Shown: piece after piece, positions 43,677 through 51,347 of the stretch | Position numbering within the stretch: the first letter of the stretch is position 1 | Layout: each line of letters opens with the position of its first letter | Assembly: GCF_017347095.1 (NCBI RefSeq) | Contig: NZ_JADPRZ010000004.1 | Location: forward strand, 150,426 to 214,425 | Direction of reading: 5' to 3' | From: Sporosarcina sp. E16_8 | GTDB lineage: Bacteria; Bacillota; Bacilli; Bacillales_A; Planococcaceae | DNA length: 64,000 bases | Made by a program: the position numbers and the translations under genes | Notes under the pieces: model-generated | Database searches by the model: none | The model's input: only the letters and a program-made list of their open reading frames with translations | What the model was told of the DNA's origin: nothing

Positions 43677-45320
43677 TTAGATGGTGTCGGATGTTACCGG
43701 TATGCCAATATAATAACCTTGTACGGCATCTGCACCCATTTTTTCGAGAAGCTTGTACTGCTCCTTTGTTTCAACACCTTCTGCTACGATATATAATCCC
43801 ATCGATTTGCAAAAACGTATCATTCCTTCAACAAGTTGCTGCGTTTTTGGATGTGTCGTTAAGGAATCGATAAATACCTTGTCGATTTTTACTTTTGTAA
43901 TAGGTAGATGCTGCATATACCGGAATGATGCATATCCGGTACCGAAATCATCTAGTGCGAATTCGATTCCCGCGTCTTGAAGTTCTTTCATCTGAAGAAT
44001 GATTGAACTTTCTTCTTCAGCTTGGAAAGCAAATTTCTCGGTTATTTCGAACTGGATGCAACTTGCGGGGCATTTCGTCTTATTAAGGATGTCTATAACT
44101 TTGTTTTTCATTTGTGAATTACTGAACTCCCGAACGGAAGTGTTTACTGAAATATCTATATGACGGCCTTGTTCGTTCCACTGTGCGGCAACGGTTGCGG
44201 CTTCTTCAAGTACGAAAGCTCCAATATTATGGATGAGACCGTTCTCTTCTGCGATTGGGATAAGCTCGTCAGGCGTAATAGTACCAAGTTCTTCATCATC
44301 CCATCGAATGAGCGCTTCGTAAAGTGTCACTTCACCAGATGCAAGATCGAATTGTGGTTGGTAGACTACTTTTAAACTCTGATGGTTTAGGGCGGATAAC
44401 ATTTTTTGGTCGATAATTGCTCGCCTATTAAGCACTTTATGTGAAGCGGCTGAGAGAGAAGAAATCTTACCGCCCCCATTATTGCTAACATCTTTTGTAG
44501 CGGCCAATGCGGCTTTCATAAGGTGGTTATAGGTTTTCTGGTCTTCAGGATAGCGGACGACGCCACCGCTAATAGATAACGGAATGGCACTATTGTTGAT
44601 ATAGATCGGTTGCTGTTCAAGGAATAGTAGAAAGCCTTGCACATACCAATCACCGAAGGCGGTAAGAACGATAAATTCATTTGCACCGACCCTGGCTATT
44701 AGATTATCTTGGAAATATCGCTTAAGCCGATTTGAAAATGAGTTAATAAGTTCAATCTTTGATTCGGATGAATGAAGATCTTTCAATGTATAATAGTGAT
44801 CAATAGTTATGAGGACAAATGAGAAACTTTTTGCCTCTTCAATAATTTCTGTCACGGTCGTTTCAAGTTTGTAGCGGCTCATTAGTCCAGTCTCGTAGTC
44901 AATGAATGCAATTTGTTGTAGCTGGTCCCGTAACTGCACGTCTTCAGTGATATCCAATTCAAGGAAAGTAACGGAAAACGGTTTTTCATGTGACGGCATG
45001 TTGGGAATGGCAATCATATTCACAAAATACGGTTCACCCAAACGCGTTATTTTTTCAACCTTGCCGAACCACTTTCTCCCAGCCATTATGCTTTTCCAAA
45101 TGTCATGTGCCTGAATTTGACCTTCAACAGTTTCTGGAAGCATTTGCCACAAAGTTACTCCCAGCACCCGCCTAGGTGTCCATTTACTGGTTTCCAAAAA
45201 GTTTTTGTTTGCATAAATAATCGAACCTTCACTATCTGTTCGGGTTACCATATAAAACTGTTCGAGACTTTTCATTATGTCCGGCAGTTCTGGCACGAAT
45301 TGTCCATAATCTGGCTTCAT
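43677..45320 (-). CDS. PAS-GGDEF-EAL protein, degenerate cyclase and intact phosphodiesterase
   Basis: 547-aa cyclic-di-GMP turnover protein, no TM segments. A PAS domain covers about 20-130 (VTRTDSEGSIIYANKNFLETSKW), a GGDEF domain about 140-295 and an EAL domain about 305-547. The GGDEF motif reads GANEF and lacks the first two key residues in usual form, so cyclase activity is doubtful. The EAL domain has YEALIRW, ALDDFGTGYASF, KIDKVFID and AEGVET, all catalytic and metal residues in place, so it should hydrolyse c-di-GMP. ATG at 45320 with AAGGGGG upstream; the frame opens earlier to 45404. Confidence 0.9.
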   Translation of the reverse strand: MKPDYGQFVPELPDIMKSLEQFYMVTRTDSEGSIIYANKNFLETSKWTPRRVLGVTLWQMLPETVEGQIQAHDIWKSIMAGRKWFGKVEKITRLGEPYFVNMIAIPNMPSHEKPFSVTFLELDITEDVQLRDQLQQIAFIDYETGLMSRYKLETTVTEIIEEAKSFSFVLITIDHYYTLKDLHSSESKIELINSFSNRLKRYFQDNLIARVGANEFIVLTAFGDWYVQGFLLFLEQQPIYINNSAIPLSISGGVVRYPEDQKTYNHLMKAALAATKDVSNNGGGKISSLSAASHKVLNRRAIIDQKMLSALNHQSLKVVYQPQFDLASGEVTLYEALIRWDDEELGTITPDELIPIAEENGLIHNIGAFVLEEAATVAAQWNEQGRHIDISVNTSVREFSNSQMKNKVIDILNKTKCPASCIQFEITEKFAFQAEEESSIILQMKELQDAGIEFALDDFGTGYASFRYMQHLPITKVKIDKVFIDSLTTHPKTQQLVEGMIRFCKSMGLYIVAEGVETKEQYKLLEKMGADAVQGYYIGIPVTSDTI

Positions 45321-45454
45321 ATAAATGTCCCCCTTCCGGATATGTATGATATTACTATTATAAAGAAGTTCTCGTGTCTGTACATCATGAAAGTGATAAA
45401 TCATTAATTTAGTATCTGTATTTGTAGATAAATAGTGGAATTAGGGGGATAGAC

Positions 45455-46354
45455 ATGGATAGATTAAAGGGTATTGCTTTGATTGTTTCGGGTGCAATGC
45501 TTTGGGGGACCACGGGTCCGATGATGGAATGGATTTTGCTACATAGTGATATGTCGGTTTCCTTCATGCTGACAGTTCGCCTCCTGCTAGCGGGTTCGTT
45601 TCTGCTTGCTATGCTGAAGATACAGGGGAAACCCATCACTCTTCCTTGGCGGCAAAAAGTATGGGCACGTCAACTCCTTCTTTTTGGAGTATTTGGCATG
45701 CTCGGGGTCCAATTCACGTTTGCTGCGTCTATTAATACGAGTAATGCAGTCATTGCGACATTGTTCCAGTTTCTTGCACCGATTTTCATCATCATATTTG
45801 TAACGGCAGCGCAAAAGACTTGGCCGCCGGTTGTACAAGTACTCGGAATGATTGTAACACTGGTGGGATTAGTCCTCCTTTTGACAAACGGCTCGTTTTC
45901 CGGCTTTGCTCTGAGCAAAGTTGCGGTTTTATGGGGAATTGCACTTGGTTTTGCATTCTCGTTTTACACATTATACCCGGTTCGGCTGATGCAAGAATGG
46001 GGAGTTCTGCTATCAATTGGCTGGGGAATGATTATCGGGGGAATGACGCTTTTCATTTCGAATCCATTGACTGTTGTTACCCACTTATACTATTTAGCAG
46101 ATTGGACCATTGCGGGCATGCTCCTACTCGTCACTGTAGTAGGGACGGTTGCCTTTATCTTGTTCATGAGCAGCATGAAATACATATCACCAGTGGAAGT
46201 GAGCATATTATCAAGCTTTGAACCGCTGACAGCAATGGTTGTTTCCGTTATTTGGTTCGGTCAGGTACTTGGTATGTGGCAATTGACAGGGGCCATAATC
46301 ATGCTTATCGGGGTGACTTGGCTGTCGATTGCGGGGAGCAAGGCGAGAACATAG
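45455..46354 (+). CDS. DMT-superfamily (EamA) transporter
   Basis: 299-aa membrane protein with ten TM helices in two EamA repeats. The first starts GAMLWGTTGPMMEWIL and the second LWGIALGFAFSFYTLYP. AGGGGG precedes the ATG. Drug/metabolite exporter of unknown substrate. Divergent from the PAS-GGDEF-EAL gene and followed by a terminator. Confidence 0.9.
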   Translation: MDRLKGIALIVSGAMLWGTTGPMMEWILLHSDMSVSFMLTVRLLLAGSFLLAMLKIQGKPITLPWRQKVWARQLLLFGVFGMLGVQFTFAASINTSNAVIATLFQFLAPIFIIIFVTAAQKTWPPVVQVLGMIVTLVGLVLLLTNGSFSGFALSKVAVLWGIALGFAFSFYTLYPVRLMQEWGVLLSIGWGMIIGGMTLFISNPLTVVTHLYYLADWTIAGMLLLVTVVGTVAFILFMSSMKYISPVEVSILSSFEPLTAMVVSVIWFGQVLGMWQLTGAIIMLIGVTWLSIAGSKART

Positions 46355-46362
46355 AATAGTAG

Positions 46363-46400
46363 AAGGACCGGTCCCATTGGGGAATTCCGGTCCTTTTGTT
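46363..46400 (+). terminator. Terminator after the DMT transporter
   Basis: AGGACCGG pairs with CCGGTCCT and is followed by TTTTGTT. Confidence 0.82.
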
Positions 46401-46436
46401 AAAAGATTAGAAAGTATAATTTTTTCTACATAGATC

Positions 46437-46516
46437 GGTGTCTAGACTACAGACACCAACCCCTGGAAGCCTTGTTGAAAAGGCATAGTGCGCCTTTATC
46501 CTCATGACTTCCAGGG
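46437..46516. other. Three-hairpin structured intergenic element
   Basis: GGTGTCT (46437-46443) pairs with AGACACC (46451-46457). CCCTGGAAG (46461-46469) pairs with CTTCCAGGG (46508-46516) and encloses AAAGGC/GCCTTT (46479-46497). The inner hairpin plus TTTT on the minus strand could end the 46523 gene; the rest is unexplained. Confidence 0.55.
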
Positions 46517-46522
46517 ATTTTC

Positions 46523-47206
46523 TTATTCATTGATGTAGTTGATGTAAAGACGTTCGTCTGCGGTGATGATTAAATCTTTTGGGACTAGTAGATGTACAGC
46601 AATCTGGCGCTCTGAAGTGTGGTGAGAATTATTCCTTTGTCGGGATGTACGTGTGAACTGTCTTAACAGATAAGCTTCCTGATAAGTGGTATAGGTTATT
46701 TCGGTAAGGGGTGGTTCTAGGAACGTGATCGAGTAGGCGGTCCATTCTGGTATTTCGTAGTTAAGTTGATCAGAGAAATCGTACTCGCCGAGCAGAAGAT
46801 GAGGCTTAATGATTGTTTCTTCAATCAATCCATCATTTTCACTTTTACGTTCTACAATAATTGTTGAATTAATATCATTGCCTTGCGCATTCATTCGGAG
46901 TGTTTTTCCAATGGTCTGCGTTTTTTTACTGAGAATAGTGGAAGAATCGATTGACCCGATATCCCCGTTTTGTATAGCAGTCGTAAGGCGATTAAGATGT
47001 TCATTTGATTCCGCTTTCGGTTGACTGTTTAAAGAAGTGGTATCAACTAGTTCTACTGCAACCGTTGCAATGATTAAAAGGGCTGCATATGTTGCCAAAA
47101 ACACATACGTCCATTTTTTATTTATCTGACGTGTCGATTTTTTTCTTCCTTGTAAGAAGTACCACATAATTAAAGCGATAAAGATGAGAGATATAAGACC
47201 AGACAT
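46523..47206 (-). CDS. Membrane protein of the YtrA-type ABC operon, unknown family
   Basis: 227-aa protein with two TM helices in the first 60 residues (MSGLISLIFIALIMWYFL and WTYVFLATYAALLIIATVAVEL) and a mostly beta extracytoplasmic part. No recognised family. It overlaps the ABC permease gene by one base (ATG/TGA type), so it belongs to the same operon and probably to the same complex. Last gene of four. Confidence 0.75.
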   Translation of the reverse strand: MSGLISLIFIALIMWYFLQGRKKSTRQINKKWTYVFLATYAALLIIATVAVELVDTTSLNSQPKAESNEHLNRLTTAIQNGDIGSIDSSTILSKKTQTIGKTLRMNAQGNDINSTIIVERKSENDGLIEETIIKPHLLLGEYDFSDQLNYEIPEWTAYSITFLEPPLTEITYTTYQEAYLLRQFTRTSRQRNNSHHTSERQIAVHLLVPKDLIITADERLYINYINE

Positions 47207-47955
47207 TATTTTCTCACCTCCGTTTTAGTTGTAACCCCGATGGAAATGGCGAAAAGTATGCTAATTGTTACAATTATTTTTAGTAAGAAAAGGAGTAACG
47301 ATGTTTCGGTACCAAAGAAAGCAACACTGTTTGCAATCAGGTCTTGGCCCCTCATATTTAACTGGAGTAGTGGAATTACAAAGATTGCTGCAATGAGAAG
47401 TGGGAGAACGAATTTGCTGCGCTGGATGAATGAACCCACTACATAACCCATGCTTGCAAACAGGGCGGTGTATAGAACCGAAGTCGAGGTCATGATGAAA
47501 AAGTCGGCTGGAGAGCTGAACAGTCCTGATGTTTCCGCGAATAAGGGATCACTTTGGAATGAAGAGATAAGTTTAATGATTGAACCTGCAAGGGTTGCTA
47601 GGGTACCGGCGATGACAGACGCAAATAGTAAAAACAGAAAGCTGGATATGTTGTGGCTAAGCCGATTTGATACGAAAGAAAAAGCGTCGTTACGATAAGC
47701 TAGCGTTGTGACAAGGATGCCCATTGAAAATGCCCAAAGAAGCGTGAAGATAACGGGCACATCTCCAGTTAGAAAACTATAGTTTACCGTTAGCGTACCT
47801 CCACTACTGGATCCACCACTGCTGGTTCCAAAACCTAAAATAATTCCAATCAGCTGCATAACAAGAAGTGAGTTAAAGACACCTGTATATGCCTTCAATT
47901 TATGAAGAAATTGTTTTTTTACGACATCAGTTAACAAGGGTTCCGTTAAATACAT
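47206..47955 (-). CDS. ABC transporter permease of the YtrA-type operon
   Basis: 249-aa membrane protein with six predicted TM helices, an ABC-2-type permease without strong sequence signature. A Ser/Gly-rich loop (GTSSGGSSSGGTL) follows the first helix. AAAGGAGG precedes the ATG. Its start lies 29 bp inside the ATPase gene, indicating coupled translation. Likely works with the ATPase at 47927 in envelope-antibiotic response or related export, as in ytr operons (inference). Confidence 0.82.
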   Translation of the reverse strand: MYLTEPLLTDVVKKQFLHKLKAYTGVFNSLLVMQLIGIILGFGTSSGGSSSGGTLTVNYSFLTGDVPVIFTLLWAFSMGILVTTLAYRNDAFSFVSNRLSHNISSFLFLLFASVIAGTLATLAGSIIKLISSFQSDPLFAETSGLFSSPADFFIMTSTSVLYTALFASMGYVVGSFIQRSKFVLPLLIAAIFVIPLLQLNMRGQDLIANSVAFFGTETSLLLFLLKIIVTISILFAISIGVTTKTEVRK

Positions 47956-48835
47956 GATCGATACCTCCTTTTGTCCCGGTTGTCAGTGCAACATATGCAT
48001 CGTCCGCTGAGACAGGAACTAGTTGGATGCCTTGTGTGTGTAACTGTTTTATTTCATCGGGAGTGAAATTGTTTTTGACGAGTATTTCACTGAAAGAACC
48101 ATTTATCTGGCTGCTGAAAATTTCTATATCCGCAATGAAGGTACTAATTAGCTCGTTTTTCCCAATTAAGCTGACAAACATCTCTTGTAAATCCGTTACA
48201 GGACCGTGAAAAAGGGCGGTTTTATTGTGGATTAAGAGAATATTCTCGAGCAAGTCTTCTATTTCTTCAAGGTGATGGCTAGATAGTAAAATGGTCCGTG
48301 GATGAGCAATATAATCTTTTAGTAGCGCACGGTAAAAGTCTTTCCGTACGACGGTATCCATACCTGTGGTCGGTTCGTCGAAAATCGTCAGCGGACAATG
48401 GGAGGCAAGACCGATAATGGCATTGAATGTGCTTTTTTTCCCTTTAGAAAGATCTATCTGGCGCGCATCCGAATGAAAACTGAAGTAATCGAACAATCGT
48501 TGTGCAAGTGGAGCATCCCAGTTCGGATAGAAACGATCCGCCTCTTTCAAAATGTCTTTCAACGTCAGTTTGTCAGAAAAACTCATTGTGTCGTCAACAA
48601 GGATGGAGTTTGCAGACACTTTCAAACTGTTGAAAGGTTTGTCTGAAAAAACACGGATGTCTCCGGACGTGGCTTGAATATGTCCTGCAATGATTTTCAT
48701 TACTGTGGATTTGCCGACCCCATTACGTCCAATGATTCCTGTAAGAACACCGTGTCGAATGCTGAAAGTCATCTTATTCAACACAATACGTTTACCATAT
48801 GTTTTTGTCACATCGTTAAATTCAATCACCGTCAT
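47927..48835 (-). CDS. ABC transporter ATPase of the YtrA-type operon
   Basis: 302-aa ATPase with Walker A GRNGVGKS and Walker B LTIFDEPTTGMD (catalytic Glu present). The signature is atypical: DLSKGKKSTF stands where LSGGQ is expected, which is common in YtrB-like and other GntR-linked ABC ATPases. Switch His lies in SSHHLEE. The C-terminal 90 residues are an added regulatory region. Starts 2 bp after the GntR gene. Confidence 0.88.
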   Translation of the reverse strand: MTVIEFNDVTKTYGKRIVLNKMTFSIRHGVLTGIIGRNGVGKSTVMKIIAGHIQATSGDIRVFSDKPFNSLKVSANSILVDDTMSFSDKLTLKDILKEADRFYPNWDAPLAQRLFDYFSFHSDARQIDLSKGKKSTFNAIIGLASHCPLTIFDEPTTGMDTVVRKDFYRALLKDYIAHPRTILLSSHHLEEIEDLLENILLIHNKTALFHGPVTDLQEMFVSLIGKNELISTFIADIEIFSSQINGSFSEILVKNNFTPDEIKQLHTQGIQLVPVSADDAYVALTTGTKGGIDHVFNGTLVN

Positions 48836-48837
48836 GT

Positions 48838-49215
48838 TTATTCCCCCTTTTTCTGCGCGCGCTCTGCTTCAATCATTGCTAGCAAATGTGAAGCATCAAC
48901 ACCTAGTAGCGCAGCTTCGTTGAGCAGTTCCTGAATTAGTCGCCGAAGAGTATCTTCTTTACGTTTGGCAAGTAGCTTGGCGCGGGCATTCAGCGCGACA
49001 AACATTCCTAGACCGCGTCGCTTGTAGATGACTTCCGCTTCGAGCAATAACGTAAGCCCTTTGCCGGCCGTTGCTGGATTAATAGTGAAGAGTTCCGCAA
49101 GTTGGTTTTGTGAATAGACTTTTTCATCGGGTGAAAGGGTGCCGTCAATTATTTCTGTTTCGATCCATTCCGCAAGTTGGACGTAAATTGGTTTCGAGCC
49201 GTCCAGGTTAAGCAC
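48838..49215 (-). CDS. YtrA-type GntR-family repressor
   Basis: 125-aa regulator with an N-terminal winged HTH (KPIYVQLAEWIETEIIDGTLSPDEKVYSQNQLAELFTINPATAGKGLTLLLEAEVIYKRRG) and a short helical tail, the YtrA subfamily plan. The GTG at 49215 is chosen because GGAGGTGA lies 5-8 nt upstream; the GTG at 49224 overlaps that site. It heads the operon and its dyad operator lies 20 bp upstream. Confidence 0.9.
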   Translation of the reverse strand: MLNLDGSKPIYVQLAEWIETEIIDGTLSPDEKVYSQNQLAELFTINPATAGKGLTLLLEAEVIYKRRGLGMFVALNARAKLLAKRKEDTLRRLIQELLNEAALLGVDASHLLAMIEAERAQKKGE

Positions 49216-49235
49216 CGGTGTCACCTCCTAATAGT

Positions 49236-49261
49236 TAGTGCATTACTGTTGTAATGTACTA
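49236..49261. promoter_or_regulatory. GntR/YtrA operator dyad
   Basis: TAGT, G, CATTAC, TGTT, GTAATG, T, ACTA: arms of 4 and 6 bp match perfectly around a 4-bp centre (26 bp overall). Directly upstream of the regulator gene, as expected for autorepression. Confidence 0.75.
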
Positions 49262-49432
49262 TACGGTAATTGGGAATGAAATACAACTGATAATCGGGGA
49301 TTTCGAAGTTTTGATTAGAGGGAAGGGGTAGGTTGCTTAGATTTACGCAGAACTCAGAAGTTGCAGTTATAATCCAACGCATGCGCCTTATAGAGCTAGC
49401 CGAAACGCTAAGAATGGTAGCGAAGCTGTTTG

Positions 49433-49459
49433 GCTTAGGGTGGGAGGCATCCCCTAAGC
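49433..49459. other. Hairpin GCTTAGGG/CCCTAAGC in the gap before the ABC exporter pair
   Basis: An 8-bp perfect stem with an 11-nt loop and no U-tract. The 390-bp gap otherwise holds the GntR operator on the left and a candidate promoter on the right. Confidence 0.4.
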
Positions 49460-49521
49460 GGCGAAGCGGTATTCAATGAAATCATACAATTTAAGATATC
49501 CCATAATTCAGTCGAATCGAC

Positions 49522-49550
49522 TATACACAACCGAGTAGCTGTGGCATAAT
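49522..49550 (+). promoter_or_regulatory. Candidate promoter of the heterodimeric ABC exporter
   Basis: TATACA, 17 bp, CATAAT with TG one base before the -10; 55 bp before the gene. Confidence 0.4.
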
Positions 49551-49604
49551 AAGTTCTATCGAGAAGTAATTCGTAAAACGAAAGAGTTTCTGGGGGTCAA
49601 AAAA

Positions 49605-51347
49605 ATGAAAACAGTTTTTTCTTATGCGTTGCCATATAAATGGCCTATCGTAATTGCATTAGTTCTTATGTTACTGGAATTATCTGTAGAGCTAATTCAG
49701 CCGATGCTCATCGCTAAAATTATCGACGATGGCATCATGGCTGGGAATGAGGCCGTTATTTGGACGTGGGGAAGCGTTATGATGGCACTGGCGTTTGTTG
49801 CATTCTTTTCTGGGGCCATCAATTCATTCTTCGCTGCACATGCGGCACAAAGCTTTGGGTTCGACTTACGACAGGCATTGTTTCGCCAAGTACAAGCATT
49901 TTCCATGGCGACATTTCTTCGGTTCCCGACATCGGGACTCATCACGCGCTTGACAAGTGATGTAACGATGGCACAAAACGTCCTTTTTATGGGACTTCGG
50001 ATCATGATGCGTGCACCTTTGCTCGTAATTGGAAGTCTGATTATGGCTTTTTTCGTCAATGTGAAACTGGCATTATTCCTAGTAGTTGGGGCACCATTTT
50101 TGCTGATATTTCTTTATTTTATGGCTAAAAAAGGGGTCAGTTATTTTTCGCTAGTCCAGCACAGGCTTGACCGAGTAAACCGTGTCATTCAAGAAAACTT
50201 ACAGGCTGTACGGCTTATTAAAGCGTTTTTACGCGGGGCTTATGAAGCAAGCCGCTTCTCAAAAGTATCTAATCTGTTAAGAACGGATACCGTCAAAGCG
50301 ATGCGAATGATGGAGCTTATATTGCCCATCCTATTATTTGTTATGAACGCCAGTCTAATGGCTGTACTCTGGTTCGGTGCTATTGAAGTTCGTGATGGCG
50401 GCGCACAAGTGGGTGAACTAGTAGCAATTGTTAACTACGCAATGCGCATGACGGGTGCGTTCTCGATGTTCTCATTCATTATTGTGGCATTCTCGCGTGC
50501 AAAAGCATCTTCTGAGCGGATGGAAGAAGTTCTGCTTGCGAATGAAGACTTGGAAATCCATAGTTCGGAAAGTACAGGACTGTTGCGCAATGAAGGCGAT
50601 TTGCAATTCGAAAACGTGTCGTTCGTGTATCCAGGTAAGTTGGAACCGATTTTAGATAACGTGTCATTCCACGTTTCACCGGGAGAAAAACTCGCTATTA
50701 TGGGAGCGACTGGATCCGGGAAATCTACATTGCTTAATCTTATTCCACGTATATTTGAAAAAACACAAGGGAAGATCTATGTCAGTGGAACAGAAGTAGA
50801 GGACTGGCCGCTGAAAGATTTGAGGGATACAATCGGACTCGTGCCGCAGCAATCGATTTTATTTACAGGGTCGATTTTGGATAACTTGTCATGGGGCGAT
50901 ATGGAGGCGGATGTCGACGAATTGGAAGAGGCGGCTAAAAAAGCACAAATCCATGAATCAATTGATCTGTTCCCGCTAAAGTATGGAACGAGGGTCGGAC
51001 AGAAGGGTGTTAACTTATCGGGTGGTCAGAAACAGCGATTATCCATTGCAAGGGCGCTCGTTCGGAAACCATCGATTTTGATTCTCGATGACAGCACAAG
51101 TGCGCTTGACGTGAAAACGGAAACGGCACTATGGGATGCGCTTGAAGGAGAAGAAGCGACTATGCTCGTTGTCACACAAAAAATCCGGACCGCACAAGGC
51201 GCGGACAAAATTCTTCTATTAGATGAAGGGCAAGTTGTTGGCTACGGAACACATGACGACCTGATGGAGCAATCCGCACTGTACCGGAAAATTGCGGAAT
51301 CCCAATCCGATGAGGAGGTGGCGGCCGATGTTACGCGCAATTCGTAA
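49605..51347 (+). CDS. Heterodimeric ABC exporter subunit with degenerate catalytic residues
   Basis: 580-aa half-exporter: six TM helices then an ATPase. Walker A GATGSGKS and signature NLSGGQKQR are standard. Walker B ends LILDDSTSALD, with Asp in place of the catalytic Glu, and the switch reads VVTQKI with Gln in place of His. Such a subunit supplies the degenerate ATP site of a BmrCD/TM287-288-type heterodimer; its partner is the next gene. Most similar in plan to Bacillus YfiB-like proteins. Efflux of drugs or lipids is the usual role. Confidence 0.9.
   Translation: MKTVFSYALPYKWPIVIALVLMLLELSVELIQPMLIAKIIDDGIMAGNEAVIWTWGSVMMALAFVAFFSGAINSFFAAHAAQSFGFDLRQALFRQVQAFSMATFLRFPTSGLITRLTSDVTMAQNVLFMGLRIMMRAPLLVIGSLIMAFFVNVKLALFLVVGAPFLLIFLYFMAKKGVSYFSLVQHRLDRVNRVIQENLQAVRLIKAFLRGAYEASRFSKVSNLLRTDTVKAMRMMELILPILLFVMNASLMAVLWFGAIEVRDGGAQVGELVAIVNYAMRMTGAFSMFSFIIVAFSRAKASSERMEEVLLANEDLEIHSSESTGLLRNEGDLQFENVSFVYPGKLEPILDNVSFHVSPGEKLAIMGATGSGKSTLLNLIPRIFEKTQGKIYVSGTEVEDWPLKDLRDTIGLVPQQSILFTGSILDNLSWGDMEADVDELEEAAKKAQIHESIDLFPLKYGTRVGQKGVNLSGGQKQRLSIARALVRKPSILILDDSTSALDVKTETALWDALEGEEATMLVVTQKIRTAQGADKILLLDEGQVVGYGTHDDLMEQSALYRKIAESQSDEEVAADVTRNS

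Noticed and set aside
49333..49479. 48-codon TTG-start ORF upstream of the heterodimeric ABC exporter, reminiscent of the BmrB leader peptide of bmrCD
   Set aside because: A GGAAGGGG site precedes it, but no terminator follows, and the best promoter for the exporter (49522-49550) lies downstream of the ORF, so it would not be in the leader.
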